Assembly (NCBI RefSeq): GCF_030161615.1
Contig: NZ_BSUN01000001.1
Coordinates: 2,728,001-2,792,000, forward strand
DNA length: 64,000 nt
DNA from: Demequina litorisediminis
GTDB taxonomy: Bacteria > Actinomycetota > Actinomycetes > Actinomycetales > Demequinaceae
Direction of reading: 5' to 3'
Each line of letters opens with the position of its first letter. The stretch's first letter is position 1. The translations under genes were made by a program, and so were the position numbers. Under the pieces are notes generated by a model. The model was not told the origin of the DNA. It searched no databases and saw only the letters and a list, made by a program, of their open reading frames with translations. This document shows, piece after piece, positions 51,910 through 63,057 of the stretch.

Positions 51910-54651
51910 CTAGTACGCGACCACTCCCCTACGCATGGCCTCGATGGCGGTCTGCGCGCGCGTCCTGACGACGTCGGAGGGAGCCACCTGGGCGACCTGG
52001 TCGAGGACGTCGATGACCTGCTTGCACCACCGCACCATGTCGCCGGGAGCGATCTCGGAGTCCTTGAGGGCGACATCGAGGTTCTTGCCCTGCGCCCAGG
52101 CGTGGATCGCGGAGACGATGCCCCACTGCGGTGCTGGTGCGTCGGGCAGGCGATGCGCATGCTGGAGGTCGTCGATCCGCGACCACGCCCGCACGGTGTC
52201 CTTCAGGGCCCGGCCCAGCACTCCGCCAGGCCCGCCGGGGATGTGCGGGGTGCGGGTCTCGTCCTCGCGCCTGCCGCCATACAGCAGCGTGGAGACGGCG
52301 GCGGCGAGAGCAGGCGGATGCAGTTCCTGCCACACCCCCGTGCGCAGACACTCGGCGATCACCAGGTCGTTGTCCGAGTACAGGCGCTTCATCAGTGCGC
52401 CGGCATCCGTCACGGCAGTGTGGGGGCCGTCACCGTCGAGGTAGCCAAGTTCGCGCAGCACCGCGCACCGTCGGTCGAACAACGCGGAGATCGATCCGGT
52501 CGCGCGCGCGATCTCGCCGGTGAGGCGATCACGGTCACGCAGCGTGCGGTGATAGCGCTCCGCCCAGCGGGCGTGCTGTTCGCGGTCGGGACAGGAGTGG
52601 CACGGGTGAGCCGCCATCTCCCGACGCAGCGCGTCGACACGCTGCTGCTGGTGGTCTTGTTCCGGCGCGGCCTTGCGCCGGGACGGCGCATCGAACGTCT
52701 CGCGTGCCGCAACGATCTGTTGAGCGAGTTCGCGGCGGACGCGTGCGTTGCGCGTATCGACACCCTTCTTGACCTTGATCGCGCCCACGGCGTCGATGCC
52801 GGATTGCAGGTCCGCGATCGCCAGACGGAAGGCACGCGCATCGTCGCTCACGACGGTCGGGCGCGGTGCGTCCACGTGGTCGTCCGGCACGGTCACGACC
52901 GCGAATCCCTGGCGCTTGCCCGAGCCGATGCGCACCACGTCTCCACGCCGGAGCGCGGTGAGGGTCTCGACACCGGCCTCCCTGCGTTGGCGCTTGACCA
53001 GGCGCGACGAGTCCTTCTGCGCCCGCGTGATGCGCTCCCTGAGAGCCGCGTACTCCATGAAGTCGCCCTTGTCGCAGGTCGCGGTCTCCCGGTAGGCGTT
53101 CAGGGTGGATTCGAGTTCCCTCGCACGCCGGGCCTTGCCCACCACGTTCTGGTCGGCCTGATACTGCGCGAAGGACAGTTCGAGCAGGCTCGCGCGCCTT
53201 GTCCACGCCGGACTGAGCGACGAGGTTGATCGCCATGTTGTACGACGGCGCGAAACTGGACACCAACGGGTAGGTGCGCCGCGACGCGAGCCTTCCCAAC
53301 TGCGGAGCGTCGAAGCCGGGGTGTTCCACCACCACCGCGTGGCCCTCGATGTCGATGCCGCGACGGCCCGCGCGGCCCGTGAGCCTGGGTGTACTCGCCT
53401 GCCGTGAGGTCCTTGTGTCCCTGGCCGTCCCATTTGACGAGCCTTCTCGAGCACCACGGAGCGCGCGGGCATGTTGATGCCAAGCGCCAACGTCTCGGTG
53501 GCGTACACCACCTTGAGCAGCCCGCCTGCGAAGAGCCCTCCACGACCTCCTTGAACAGTGGGATCATGCCTGCGTGGTGTGCCGCGATGCCCGCCTCGAG
53601 GTGATCGCGCCACCGCAGGTAGCCGAGCGCGCCAAGGTCCGCGGTGGGGATGCCCGAGCATCGTTCGTCGACAATGCGGCCAATCTCGGCGGATTCCTCG
53701 GGAGTCGTCAGTTGCAGACCGGCGGCGCGCACCTGGTCCACCGCGTCCTCGCAGCCGGCGCGGGAAAACACGAACACGATCGCGGGAAGGAGTCCCTGCT
53801 GATCCAGGACGTCAACGACCGCGAACCGCGGAGGCGCACGGCGCCCCGCCGGCTTGCGTCCGCCCCTGGTGGGCCTGCGACCGCGGCCCGCGAAGGCCTC
53901 CCCGAACGCGAGCGGCGCGTGATCGCCTCAGGCTCGGGGTTGAGGCGGGGGTTGGGGCCAGGGTCCTGAGGGTCGACGCCAGGCGAGTACAGATCAAAGA
54001 TCCCCTCGCGCACGAGCACGTGGGGCCACAAGGGAACGGGCCGATGCTCGGACACGATGACCTTGGTGTCCCCCTGACCTCGGTGAGCCAGGCGCCAAAC
54101 TCCTCGGCGTTACTGACGGTGGCGGACAGGCAGATCAGGGCCGTGCGCTGGCCCAGGTGAATGATGACTTCTTCCCACACGGAGCCGCGGAACCTGTCGG
54201 CGAGGTAGTGCACCTCGTCGAGCACGACGGCGCCGAGGTTGTCGAGGTCGCGGGAGCCCGCGTAGATCATGTTGCGCAGGACTTCGGTGGTCATGACGAC
54301 GATGGGAGCGTGCGCGTTGATCGACGTGTCGCCGGTCAGGAGCCCGACGTTCTCCGTGCCGTAGGTGCGCCGCAGGTCGTTGAACTTCTGGTTGCTGAGC
54401 GCCTTGATGGGTGTGGTGTAGAACGCCTTCTCGCCACGTTCGAAGGCGTGCCGCACGGCGAATTCGCCCACGAGGGTCTTGCCTGCGCCGGTGGGAGCGG
54501 CGACGAGGACGGAGTGGCCGTCCGCCACGGCCTCGCATGCCTCCCTCTGGAATCGATCGAGAGGAAACGACAGCGACGACTCGAAGTTTGAGAGGTCGCT
54601 GCGCTGAGAGCGGGCGCGGGCCGCCGCGAAGCGTTCGGCGGGAGAGGTCAT
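51910..54651 (-). CDS. helY: Ski2/Mtr4-like RNA helicase HelY
   Basis: About 912 residues. SF2 motifs: AAPTGAGKT, DEVH, SATVSN, GLLTGDTSINA, QLTGRAGRRGID, and a long C-terminal WH/ratchet region. The gene lies downstream of tatC as in mycobacteria. Errors: G lost near 54070-54076 (RGDTKVIVSEH), an unresolved frame in the Arg/Gly-rich insert 53850-53940 (AGGCT at 53930), a lost base near 53536 (VVEELFAGGLLKVVY), AGCCT 53440, AGCCT 53382 and AGGCT 53186. Role in RNA turnover is inferred from family. Confidence 0.9.
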
Positions 54652-54660
54652 GGCGTCAGG

Positions 54661-55600
54661 TTAATCGCGCGGCGGTGCCAGAACGTGCAGCGCGCCCGGA
54701 GCACAGCGCACCGTCCACGGCGCGGGCCCGAGGATCTCGCCATCCGCCGATGCCGCTGGCAGTGGCGCGCCTCCGGGAGCGGGGGCGAGTTCCACGGAGG
54801 TGGCGCGTGTGACGTGGACCGCGGGGTGGTCGAGGTGAGTGCCCCGCTGCAGCCGAGGCAGGATGGCGGCGATCTGCGGGAGTGTGAGTGCGTCGGCGGT
54901 GATCACCTCGAGGAAGCCGTCCGTCAAGTCGGAACGCGGGGACAGCGGAATGCCCCCGCCGATGGTGGTGCCGTTGGCCACCGCGACGAGGGTGTACCGA
55001 TCGTCCTTCCAGGCGTGGCCGTCCACTGTGAGGCGCGCGCCATAGGGCCGGAAGTGAGGCAGGCTCGAGGCCGATCGCAACCTTGTATTTCGAAGTGCCA
55101 CGGGGAAAACGCATGCGCATCCCCCGTGCGGCGATGGCGGCATCGATCCCCGCGGAAAGCACGCCCGCGAAGTAGCGGCTTCGCGGGACCGCGCTCGCTG
55201 TAGCGTCCGTCGCCACTCCCAGATCGATAGTCAGTCGACTTGCTGGGTTTGTCAGGGACTCGTGGATGATCCGCACGGCTGCCTCGACGTCTCGCACCGG
55301 CAGCCCCAGCGTGGCGGCGAAGTCGTTGCCGGAACCCGCGGCGACAATCCCGAGCGGTAGCGAGCGCTCGCCGCAGACCTGGAGCCCGAGATGCACCATG
55401 CCGTCCCCGCCCACGACCACGAGCGCGTCAAGGTCGGAAACGACGGCCTGGGCCGCGTCGCGTGCCTCGCGCCAGGTGGCGCGGGTGAGGTCGATGACCT
55501 GGTGGCCGTGCGCGGCGAGCGTCGCCAAGGCTTGTGCTCCGGGCGCCGCTCCCCTGCCGGAGGCCGCCGCGGGGTTGGTGACGACGCCGAGCAGGCTCAC
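54661..55600 (-). CDS. Diacylglycerol/lipid kinase family protein
   Basis: About 312 residues. DAGK catalytic motifs: VTNPAAASGRG, VVGGDGMVHLGLQ (GGDG) and AAGSGNDFAATLGL; typical C-terminal beta-sandwich with ANGTTIGGGIPLSP. It phosphorylates a lipid such as diacylglycerol or an LCB-like alcohol. AGGCT 55061-55065 should be AGCT (GLELPHFRPYGARL). GTG 55600 overlaps the tatC stop. It sits between tatC and helY, which are usually adjacent in mycobacteria. Confidence 0.88.
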
Positions 55601-56370
55601 AGGTCCTCGAGTGAGGGACGCTTGCGTTCGCGGAGCCACCCCACGCCGATGCCCGCGAAGTACAGCGCCACCATCGGGAACGCCATGGTGAGCATGGTGA
55701 ACACGTCGGGCGTGGGGGTCAGCACTGCGGCGGCGATGAAGATGATGAGGACCGCCCATCGCCAGGCACGCAACCAGGTGGCAGTCCGCACGATGCCCGC
55801 CCAGGTCAGGAACACCATCAAGACGGGGAAGATGAACGCCACGCCGAACGCCAGGAAGAGCCTCATGGTGAAGGTCATGAGCATCTGGGCATCCAGGACG
55901 TTCGAGCCGCCCTCGGGGGTGAATCCCGTGAGAATCACGACCGCGCGAGGGTAGACCCACGCGGCGAGCGCAAGCCCACCGACGAAGAGCGGGATGGCCG
56001 TGCCAAGAAACCCGACCGTGTACCACTTCTCGCGCTTCTTGAGTCCTGGTGCCACGAACGCCCACAACTGATAGAGCCACCAGGGCGACGAGATCACGAC
56101 GCCCACGAAGAGGGCCACCTTGATCTGCATGTCGAGGGCCGTCACCAACCCCGCGAAGTTCACGGTGACAAGCGCGTCCTGCTCCGCCGCGGCTTCGAGA
56201 ATGGGGCGCTGTAGCGCCTCGAAGACCGGTTCGTAGAGGAACCATCCCGCGACCGCACCCACGGCGATGCCGGCGATAGCGAGGATCAGACGGTTGCGGA
56301 ACTCCCTCAGATGCGCGCCCAGCGGCTGCCGGGCGTCGGGATTCGCCCTGCGCGGGCGACTACTTGCCAC
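55597..56370 (-). CDS. tatC: Twin-arginine translocase subunit TatC
   Basis: About 257 residues, six membrane segments. LGAHLREFRNRLILAI and the conserved Glu in FAFGVAF region plus MLTMAFPMVALYFAGIGVGW match TatC. It forms the Tat receptor with TatA/B in the inner membrane. GTG 56370 overlaps the probable tatA stop. No frame errors. Confidence 0.92.
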   Translation of the reverse strand: MASSRPRRANPDARQPLGAHLREFRNRLILAIAGIAVGAVAGWFLYEPVFEALQRPILEAAAEQDALVTVNFAGLVTALDMQIKVALFVGVVISSPWWLYQLWAFVAPGLKKREKWYTVGFLGTAIPLFVGGLALAAWVYPRAVVILTGFTPEGGSNVLDAQMLMTFTMRLFLAFGVAFIFPVLMVFLTWAGIVRTATWLRAWRWAVLIIFIAAAVLTPTPDVFTMLTMAFPMVALYFAGIGVGWLRERKRPSLEDL

Positions 56371-56613
56371 GTGCCTCGTCGTCAGTGGGAAGGCTCGACC
56401 GTCGACTCGGCCACGGCGGGCGTCGAGGGTGCCTGCGCCTGGGAAGGCTGCGCAGTCTCGGGCTTCGCGTCCTTGTCTGAACGCAGGTTGCTCGTCTCGT
56501 CCTTCAGGATGTTGAGCGACTTGCCGATGCTGCGTGCCGGCTCCGGGAGCCTTGGGCGCGCCGAACAGCAGCACCACGATCACCAGAATGATGATCCACT
56601 CGCGTGCTCCCAT
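56360..56613 (-). CDS. tatA: Sec-independent translocase TatA
   Basis: About 84 residues. One membrane helix EWIIILVIVVLLFGAPKLPE, amphipathic helix ARSIGKSLNILKDET, then a charged Gln/Pro/Ala tail. AGCCT 56548-56552 must be AGCT. If AGGCT 56391-56395 is also an error the protein ends VELPTDDEARGK at TAG 56360; otherwise it ends SH at 56382. GGAGGAA precedes ATG 56613. Subunit of the Tat pore. Confidence 0.9.
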
Positions 56614-56648
56614 GGGATTCCTCCAAATGTCGGGGACTGCGAACGAGT

Positions 56649-57569
56649 CTAGTCGCCCTGCGCGGCCAGGACGCCACGCGCTCTGTCCGCCAGTGCCGTG
56701 CGCAACGCGGCGGGTTCCACGGAGACCAGGTGGGGTGCGATGGCGAGCAACCGGCCCGCGGTCCAGCCCGGGTTGGCGACGCCGAACGTGGCGGTGACGG
56801 TCTCGTCGCCGTCGGCCATGATGGTGACGCCGGGGAGATCCTCGACGGCCCACCGTGCCGCGCGCTCAAGCGTCACGGTGGCCGCGTACCGCTGCGTGAG
56901 CGAGAAGCCATGGGTGTCGACCGGAGGGTGAGTGACCTCGCTTGTGGTCGGCACCGCTGAAGCGATGCGGTCGAGCCTCAACGTGCGGTGGTCCTCCGCG
57001 CGCCTGCACCAGCACTCGAGGTAGGCCGCGCCATCGATCACCACGAGGCGATGCGGCTCCACGGTGCGTTCGGTGCGCCGGTCCTGGGCGTCGACGTAGT
57101 CGAGAATCACGGCGGTGCCCGTGACCATGCCGGCCTCGAGGACGGACCGCACCTCGTCGCGAACGGGCGATGACGCCGAGACGTCCACGCTGACCCCGCC
57201 CACGGCGCCCCGGAGCTTTTCCATCACGCTCGCCGAGGCGGCAGGCGCCGCACCAGCGGCGGAGAGGGCGGACAACGCGCCCATGAGTGCGGCGGCCTCG
57301 CGAGCCGAGAACGACACCTGAGACACGCCCTGGCTGTTGGTGAGGTCCGCGATGCCCTGATCGAACAGAAAGCCGTCGAAGTCGATGAGGTCGTCGTACT
57401 GGTGGCCCGGCAGGCCCGAAACCCACAGGGTCTCGACATCGGCTCGCACCTGGCGTTCACTGACGCCGAAGTGGTCGGCCAACTCAGTGAACGGCGTAGC
57501 GCCGTGTATCTCGAGGTAGTGGACGATGCCGAGGAGGCGTGTCAGTCGACCCAGGGTGCGATCAGCCAC
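56649..57569 (-). CDS. pafC: WYL-domain regulator PafC
   Basis: 306 residues, intact. N-terminal winged helix (GRLTRLLGIVHYLEIHGATP; FGVSERQVRADVETLWVSG), WYL domain (AVILDYVDAQDRRTERTVEP; HRLVVIDGAAYLECWCR) and a C-terminal WCX domain. With PafB it forms the PafBC activator of the LexA-independent DNA-damage response. GTG 57569 overlaps the pafB stop. Order pafB-pafC-tatA-tatC matches Mycobacterium. Confidence 0.9.
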   Translation of the reverse strand: MADRTLGRLTRLLGIVHYLEIHGATPFTELADHFGVSERQVRADVETLWVSGLPGHQYDDLIDFDGFLFDQGIADLTNSQGVSQVSFSAREAAALMGALSALSAAGAAPAASASVMEKLRGAVGGVSVDVSASSPVRDEVRSVLEAGMVTGTAVILDYVDAQDRRTERTVEPHRLVVIDGAAYLECWCRRAEDHRTLRLDRIASAVPTTSEVTHPPVDTHGFSLTQRYAATVTLERAARWAVEDLPGVTIMADGDETVTATFGVANPGWTAGRLLAIAPHLVSVEPAALRTALADRARGVLAAQGD

Positions 57570-58534
57570 GGGCCACCTCCAGGGCGGCGCGTGCGTGCGA
57601 GCGCACCGCCGCCACGAGTGCGTCTGGCGCCACGGCACGGGCGGCACCACCAAGAGCCAATACCTCGTCGCGCAGGGCATCGAGATGCGTGTAGTCGACG
57701 TCCAGGAGGTCCCAATCGCCGTCCTCACCGGCCGCGCGACCCCGCGCGCGCAGGGCGTGGGCGGCCTCGGGACGTACCGCGATAGTGGCCGTGCCTGGTG
57801 TGCCTGATGGCATGAGCGACGCGTCGATCGATTCGGGGACGTCGAACGCTCCCTGGTCCCCCACGGCCTTGACCGGGCCGGCGACCCGCGACAGGCGATA
57901 CGTCCGCGGGGCATCGCGGTCAACGTCGTAACCGATGAGGTACTCCGCTCCCCCGCTGAGACGCACGCGCCATGGCTGCACGCGGCGTCGCGCCGTGCCC
58001 GATGACGCCGAGGCGTACTCGAAGGCGACCTCCTGGCGAGCCTGGATGGCCTCCACCAACTGGGCCGTCGCATCGGTCAACCGGGTGGACAGCGCGGCAA
58101 ACGGAAGCGCCTCGGCCGCGGCGTGCGCCGATCCGGAGGCCGCCTTGATGAGCGCGTGGCTGGCGTCCTCGCCGAGCGTGACACCATGCCAATAGTCGGC
58201 GGCAAGGCTCAACACGGCACGCTCGGCGGGCGTGAAGTCGAGCGCGGGCAGGCGTGCCTGCGACGGGTCGATGCGGTACCCGATGTCGTCGCCATACGCC
58301 TGGTGCCGCACGGTGACGACGGGGACGCCAAGCCGCCTGAGCCTTGTCCTTGTCACGCTCGAACATCCGCTCAAACGCGGCGTCACGGCGTGCTCGTTCT
58401 GCCCCATCCCACGCAGGGTCGGCCTTCTCGTAGCCGTCCACCGAGGCACGGATCTCGTCCTTCGTCATCCGCGTGCGCGCATGCATGAGCGCGATGATGA
58501 GCCCCAGGAGCCGCTCCTCGGCGGAGATGGCCAT
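57562..58534 (-). CDS. pafB: WYL-domain regulator PafB
   Basis: About 323 residues. [20 protein letters not shown] starts the winged helix; the WYL domain contains [20 protein letters not shown] and [20 protein letters not shown]. Partner of PafC in DNA-damage transcription. AGCCT 58340-58344 should be AGCT ([13 protein letters not shown]). ATG 58534 starts immediately after the hisG stop. Confidence 0.9.
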
Positions 58535-59379
58535 CTAGACGCGCACCGCCAGCAACTCGGTCGCGAGGATCGCGCGCGCGCCTGCTGCGTACAGGCTTGT
58601 CCATGATCTGGTTCATCTCGGTACGGGGAACCATGACGCGCACCGCGTGCCAGTCCTTGCCGTGCAGGGGCGTCACCGTCGGAGCCTCCATACCGGGGTT
58701 GACCGCGATCGAGGCTTCCAGGTGTGCGTTGGGGACGTCGTAGTCGACGAGCACGAACTGACGCGCCATCAGCACGCCTCGAAGACGCCCGGTGAGGACC
58801 GCAATGTCTTCCTCGGCGGCGTCCGCGCGGCGGATCAAGATGGCTTCGGACTTCAGGATGGGGTCCCCGAAGATCTCCAGGCCGGCGGCCCGCAGCGTGG
58901 TGCCGGTCGAGACCACGTCCGCCACCGCATCGGCCACACCCAGGCGCACCGATGACTCGACGGCGCCGTCGAGGCGCACCACCTTGGACTCGACACCGAA
59001 GGACTTCAGGTGGTGCTTGACCAGGCGCGGGTAGGCTCGTGGCCACTCGCCTGCCTTGCGCCTGCTGGATATCGGTGATGTCGCCCGCGGGAGCCGCGTA
59101 GCGGAACGTCGAGCCACCAAAGCCGAGCTCCAGGTGCTCGACGGCCTCCGCACCAGAATCCAGAAGCAGGTCGCGGCCCGTGATGCCCGCGTCGACGGTG
59201 CCCGAGCCCACGTAGACCGCGACGTCCCTGGGACGCAGGAAGAAGAACTCCACGTCGTTGCGGGCGTCGTGCAGTACCAGTTCGCGGGAGTCGCGGCGCT
59301 GCTTGTAGCCGGCCTCCTTCAGCAACTGGCAGGCGGGTTCGGACAGTGATCCCTTATTGGGGACAGCAATGCGCAGCAC
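58535..59379 (-). CDS. hisG: ATP phosphoribosyltransferase (long form)
   Basis: About 280 residues, long form with the C-terminal regulatory domain that binds histidine. [19 protein letters not shown] starts the catalytic domain; PRPP loop region [19 protein letters not shown]. First step of histidine synthesis. AGGCT 59033-59037 ([14 protein letters not shown]) and AGGCT 58593-58597 ([16 protein letters not shown]) are errors. Ends LLAVRV at TAG 58535. Follows hisE by nine bases. Confidence 0.92.
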
Positions 59380-59388
59380 TTCGATACC

Positions 59389-59652
59389 TCAAAGATTCTT
59401 GTAGACGTCGTCCAGCGAAATGCCCTTGGCGACCATCATCACCTGGGCCCAGTAGAGCAGGCGAGAGAGTTCCTCCGCCGCCTCCTCGTCGCTTTGATGC
59501 TCGCACGCCATCCAGGACTCGGCAGCCTCCTCGACCAGCTTCTTGCCGATCGCGTGGACTCCCTTGTCGAGCATCGCCACGGTGCCGGATCCCTCCGGAC
59601 GCTCCTCCGCGCGACGCTGCAACTCCTCAAACAGGCTCTCGAACGTCTTCAC
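59389..59652 (-). CDS. hisE: Phosphoribosyl-ATP diphosphatase
   Basis: 87 residues, intact. [35 protein letters not shown] and [20 protein letters not shown] are typical of HisE (all-alpha NTP pyrophosphatase fold). Second step of histidine synthesis, paired with hisG. It keeps an unaltered AGCT at 59535. Confidence 0.95.
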   Translation of the reverse strand: MKTFESLFEELQRRAEERPEGSGTVAMLDKGVHAIGKKLVEEAAESWMACEHQSDEEAAEELSRLLYWAQVMMVAKGISLDDVYKNL

Positions 59653-59716
59653 GCCGCCAGCCTAGTGGGGACGCGGCGGGGCGGCGCAATCGCGCGCCCG
59701 GGCACGGCGCGCGTGA

Positions 59717-60181
59717 CTAGAGCGCGCGCAGGAGAAGCGCCGTGGACAGAGCAGCCTCGACCGCCTCGGCGCCCTTGTCCTCCTTGGAGTCCTCGAGGCC
59801 GGCGCGGTCCAGTGCCTGTTGCACGTCGTCGACGGTCAGGAGGCCAAATCCTACGGGAACGGCGTGGTTGCGCGCCACGTCCGTGAGGCCGTCGGTCGCG
59901 GAGGCGCACACGTACTCGAAGTGCGGCGTCTCTCCCTGCACCACCACGCCGAGGGCGACGATCGCATCGGCGCCCTTGCGGGCCAGGTGCTCGGCGACGA
60001 CGGTCGGCTCGAAGGCCCCGGCGACACGGGTGACGCGATACTCCGCACCAGCGGCCTGGGCGGCACGCACGGCACCGTTGACGAGGCCATTCATCACGTC
60101 GGTGTGCCACAGGCTCGCGACGATCTCGACCTTCAGGCCGCGGCCATCGACCTCAAGCGCGGGTGCGCCGTCTCCACTCAT
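59717..60181 (-). CDS. ribH: 6,7-dimethyl-8-ribityllumazine synthase
   Basis: 154 residues, intact. VEIVASLWHTDVMNGLVNGA, RVAGAFEPTVVAEHL, ALGVVVQGETPHFEYVC and FGLLTVDD match lumazine synthase, which forms capsids and makes the riboflavin precursor. ATG 60181 overlaps the ribBA stop. Confidence 0.95.
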   Translation of the reverse strand: MSGDGAPALEVDGRGLKVEIVASLWHTDVMNGLVNGAVRAAQAAGAEYRVTRVAGAFEPTVVAEHLARKGADAIVALGVVVQGETPHFEYVCASATDGLTDVARNHAVPVGFGLLTVDDVQQALDRAGLEDSKEDKGAEAVEAALSTALLLRAL

Positions 60182-61428
60182 GCGTTGTCTCCTAGCAGGT
60201 GTCCCATGCGCTCGACCTTGGTGAGCAAGTACTGGGCGTTCTCGGGGTGTTCGCCGTAGTGGTGAGGAACGCGCTCGGACACGCTGATGCCCGACGCGCG
60301 CATGGCCTCGACCTTGGCAGGGTTGTTCGTCATGAGGCGCACCTCGGTGAGCCCCAGTTCGGTGAGAATGGCCGCCGCGGCGCCGTACTCGCGACGGTCG
60401 ACCGGCAGTCCCAGTTCCGTGTTGGCATCCACCGTGTCGCGGCCCTGATCCTGCAGGTGGTAGGCCTGGATCTTGGCGACGATGCCGATGCCGCGTCCCT
60501 CGTGTCCACGCAGGTAGACGACGGCGCCACCCTCGGCGGCCACCCTGGCGATGGCGGCGTCCAGGCGTGGGCCACAGTCGCAGCGCAGCGAACCGAAGGC
60601 ATCGCCGGTCAGGCACTCGGAGTGCACGCGCACCACGGGCAGTCCATCTCCGGGAACGGGTGCGGTGAGTGCCACGTGCTCCTCGCCCGTGCGCGCGTCA
60701 CGGTACCCACGAATGGTGACGACGCCGTGCCGGGTGGGCAGGCGTGCTTCGCCGAGCGCGACCACGCGGTGCGGGGCAGGCTCCACGGCAATCGGCTCGT
60801 CGCCCTGATCCCTGCGGAAGGCGATGAGTTCCTCGATCGTCATGAAGACGAGGCCCTCACGCTCGGCGAGCGCGGTGGCGTCGCCGTAACGCATCATCGT
60901 GCCGTCGTCGTTGACCATTTCGGCGATGACACCCACGGGCTCGAGGCCCGCGAGGCGGCACAGGTCCACCGCCGCCTCGGTGTGACCGGGGCGGTGAAGC
61001 ACTCCCCCTGCGACGGCTCGCAGCGGCAGCACGTGGCCGGGACGAATGACGTCGTCGGGGCAGGCCTCCGGCGAGGCCAACACTTGGAGCGTGCGGTGGC
61101 GGTCGGCGGCGGAGATGCCGGTGGTCACCCCAGAAGCCGCATCGACCGACACGGTGTAGGCGGTGCGGCGCGGGTCCTGGCTGTCGGGGACCATGAGCGG
61201 GAGGTTGAGGGCGTCGGCCTTCGGCCCCGGCATCGGCGCGCACAGGTAGCCCGACGAGTGGCGGATGCCCCAGGCGATCCACTCCACGGTGGAGGTCTGG
61301 GCGGCCATGATGAAGTCGGCCTCGTTCTCGCGGTGGTGCGAATCAGCGACCAGCACAGGTTTGCCGTCGCGAAGGTCCTGGAGGGCGCGCTCGACGCGCG
61401 CGGTCACCTCGTCAGTGGCGGCGGTCAT
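60178..61428 (-). CDS. ribBA: Bifunctional DHBP synthase / GTP cyclohydrolase II
   Basis: 416 residues, intact. Residues 1-210: 3,4-dihydroxy-2-butanone 4-phosphate synthase (DSHHRENEADFIMAAQ, RHSSGYLCAPMPG, RPGHTEAAVDLCRLAG). Residues 215-416: GTP cyclohydrolase II with zinc site SECLTGDAFGSLRCDCG and LRGHEGRGIGI. It supplies both precursors of riboflavin. ATG 61428 overlaps the ribE stop. A second stand-alone ribA is at 41384-42078. Confidence 0.95.
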   Translation of the reverse strand: MTAATDEVTARVERALQDLRDGKPVLVADSHHRENEADFIMAAQTSTVEWIAWGIRHSSGYLCAPMPGPKADALNLPLMVPDSQDPRRTAYTVSVDAASGVTTGISAADRHRTLQVLASPEACPDDVIRPGHVLPLRAVAGGVLHRPGHTEAAVDLCRLAGLEPVGVIAEMVNDDGTMMRYGDATALAEREGLVFMTIEELIAFRRDQGDEPIAVEPAPHRVVALGEARLPTRHGVVTIRGYRDARTGEEHVALTAPVPGDGLPVVRVHSECLTGDAFGSLRCDCGPRLDAAIARVAAEGGAVVYLRGHEGRGIGIVAKIQAYHLQDQGRDTVDANTELGLPVDRREYGAAAAILTELGLTEVRLMTNNPAKVEAMRASGISVSERVPHHYGEHPENAQYLLTKVERMGHLLGDNA

Positions 61429-62014
61429 GCCCGCTCCCCCAGCATCTTCTCGACGTACTTACCGATGACGTCGACCTCGACGTTGGCGGTGTCGCCCACG
61501 GCGAGCGAGCCAAACGTGGTCTCCTCAAGCGTGGTGGGGATCAAGGAGACCGTGACACGCGTGCCCTCGAGTTCCGCGACCGTGAGCGACGTGCCGTTGA
61601 GGGCGATCGAGCCCTTGCGGACCACGTAGCGCTCCAGGTCGGCGGGAATGTCGAAGGTCAGGTCAGTCCACTCCTCCTGAGCGTCGACCGCTACCAGCGT
61701 GGCGGTGCCATCGACGTGGCCGAGCAGCATGTGACCGCCGAGGCGGGCATCGGCGCGCAGCGCGCGCTCAAGGTTCACACGGTCGCCGACGGCGATGCCG
61801 GACAACGCGGTGGTGTCGAGCGTGATGCGCATCACGTCCGCGGTCCAGGACTCGCCATCGGAGGCCGCGACGGTGAGACAGACGCCGTTGACCGCGATGG
61901 ACTCGCCGTGAACGTAGTCGCCGTCAAGGGACGCGCGAATGGTGAGCGTGCCGTCGATCCCGTGGCGGTCACGGCCTCAACCGTGCCGACCGTCTCGACG
62001 ATGCCGGTGAACAT
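61425..62014 (-). CDS. ribE: Riboflavin synthase alpha chain
   Basis: About 197 residues in two lumazine-binding repeats: MFTGIVETVGTVEAV, ESIAVNGVCLTVAA, then HMLLGHVDGTATLVAV and GSIALNGTSLTVAELEG. It forms riboflavin from two lumazines. A G is missing near 61972-61975 (ATGIDGTLTIRASLDGDY). ATG 62014 overlaps the ribD stop (TGATG). Confidence 0.93.
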
Positions 62015-63056
62015 CAGATTCCTCCATCAAGGTGAGCGATGACGAGTGTGTCGACGCCGAGGCGCGTCACGGTCACGTCCTGCCCTCTCAACGCATCCGC
62101 CATGGTGCCGATTCCCAGATCGGACACCGCGCTGGGACCCGCGCCAAGCAGTGCAGGCGCGATGTACACATGAATCTCGTCAACCAGGCCTGCGCGAAGG
62201 AAGGCGCTGAGAAGTGTAGGGCCTCCCTCGACGACAAGGGAGCGCGCCTCGCGGCTCCACAGCAGGTCGAGAACCTCGCGGGGGTCATGGCTCGCCACGG
62301 CGACGGCGTTCTCGTCGCGCCAGACCGCACTGCATTCGGTCTCACGCGTGCCGACCACGACGCGCAACGGCTGGTGTCCCTGCTCCTGTCCACCGGGGCG
62401 TGCCGAGAGCGAAGGATTGTCGGTGGCGACGGTGCCGGTACCGACGGCGATCGCATCGACGGTGCCACGGACCTGATGGGCGTGTTCGCGCGCGTCGTCG
62501 CCGGTGATCCAAGGCTCGTGCCGTCCGCCGCGGCCATGCGCCCGTCGAGCGTGGCGGCCCACTTCGCAATGACATAGGGACGCCCGCGCTCCATCGCCTT
62601 GCGCCAGCGCGCCGTCAGGGCCAGGGCTCCCCCGTGGGGAGTCAACGTTGCCGCGATGCCACGCGCGTTCAGCGTGTTCGCGCCGCGGGCCGACGCATCG
62701 CCGGGGTCGGCGACGGCGAAGCGCACCTGGCCGATGCCAGCATTCGTCAGCGCGTCCACGCACGGTCCCGTGCGGCCCGTGTGGTTGCACGGCTCGAGGG
62801 TGACATGCGCCGTGGCCCCCGACACGTCGTTGCCGCGTTCGCGGGCATCGGCCAGCGCGGCGACCTCGGCATGCGCGGTGCCAGCGCCGCGGTGCCAGCC
62901 CTGCCCGAGGACGATGCCTTCCGCACCGGTGATGACGCAGCCCACGCGCGGGTTGGGACCGTAGGCGGGGCCGTTGCCCGCCAGCACGACGGCGAGGTCC
63001 ATGGCCTGGGCGTCGGTCAGCGTCTCGCGACCATCCGAGTCGTGTGCGACGGTCAT
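62014..63056 (-). CDS. ribD: Bifunctional riboflavin deaminase/reductase RibD
   Basis: About 346 residues. N-terminal deaminase: GPAYGPNPRVGCVI, HRGAGTAHAEVAAL (HAE zinc motif) and LEPCNHTGRTGPC. C-terminal reductase: AATLDGRMAAADGTS, VGTGTVATDNPSL, VVEGGPTLLSAFL. A shift at 62512-62516 (AGGCT on plus) separates the halves; the protein wants TS-WITGDDAREH, so the error here is two bases rather than the usual one. ATG 63056 is one base after the rpe stop. Confidence 0.92.
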
Positions 63057-63057
63057 G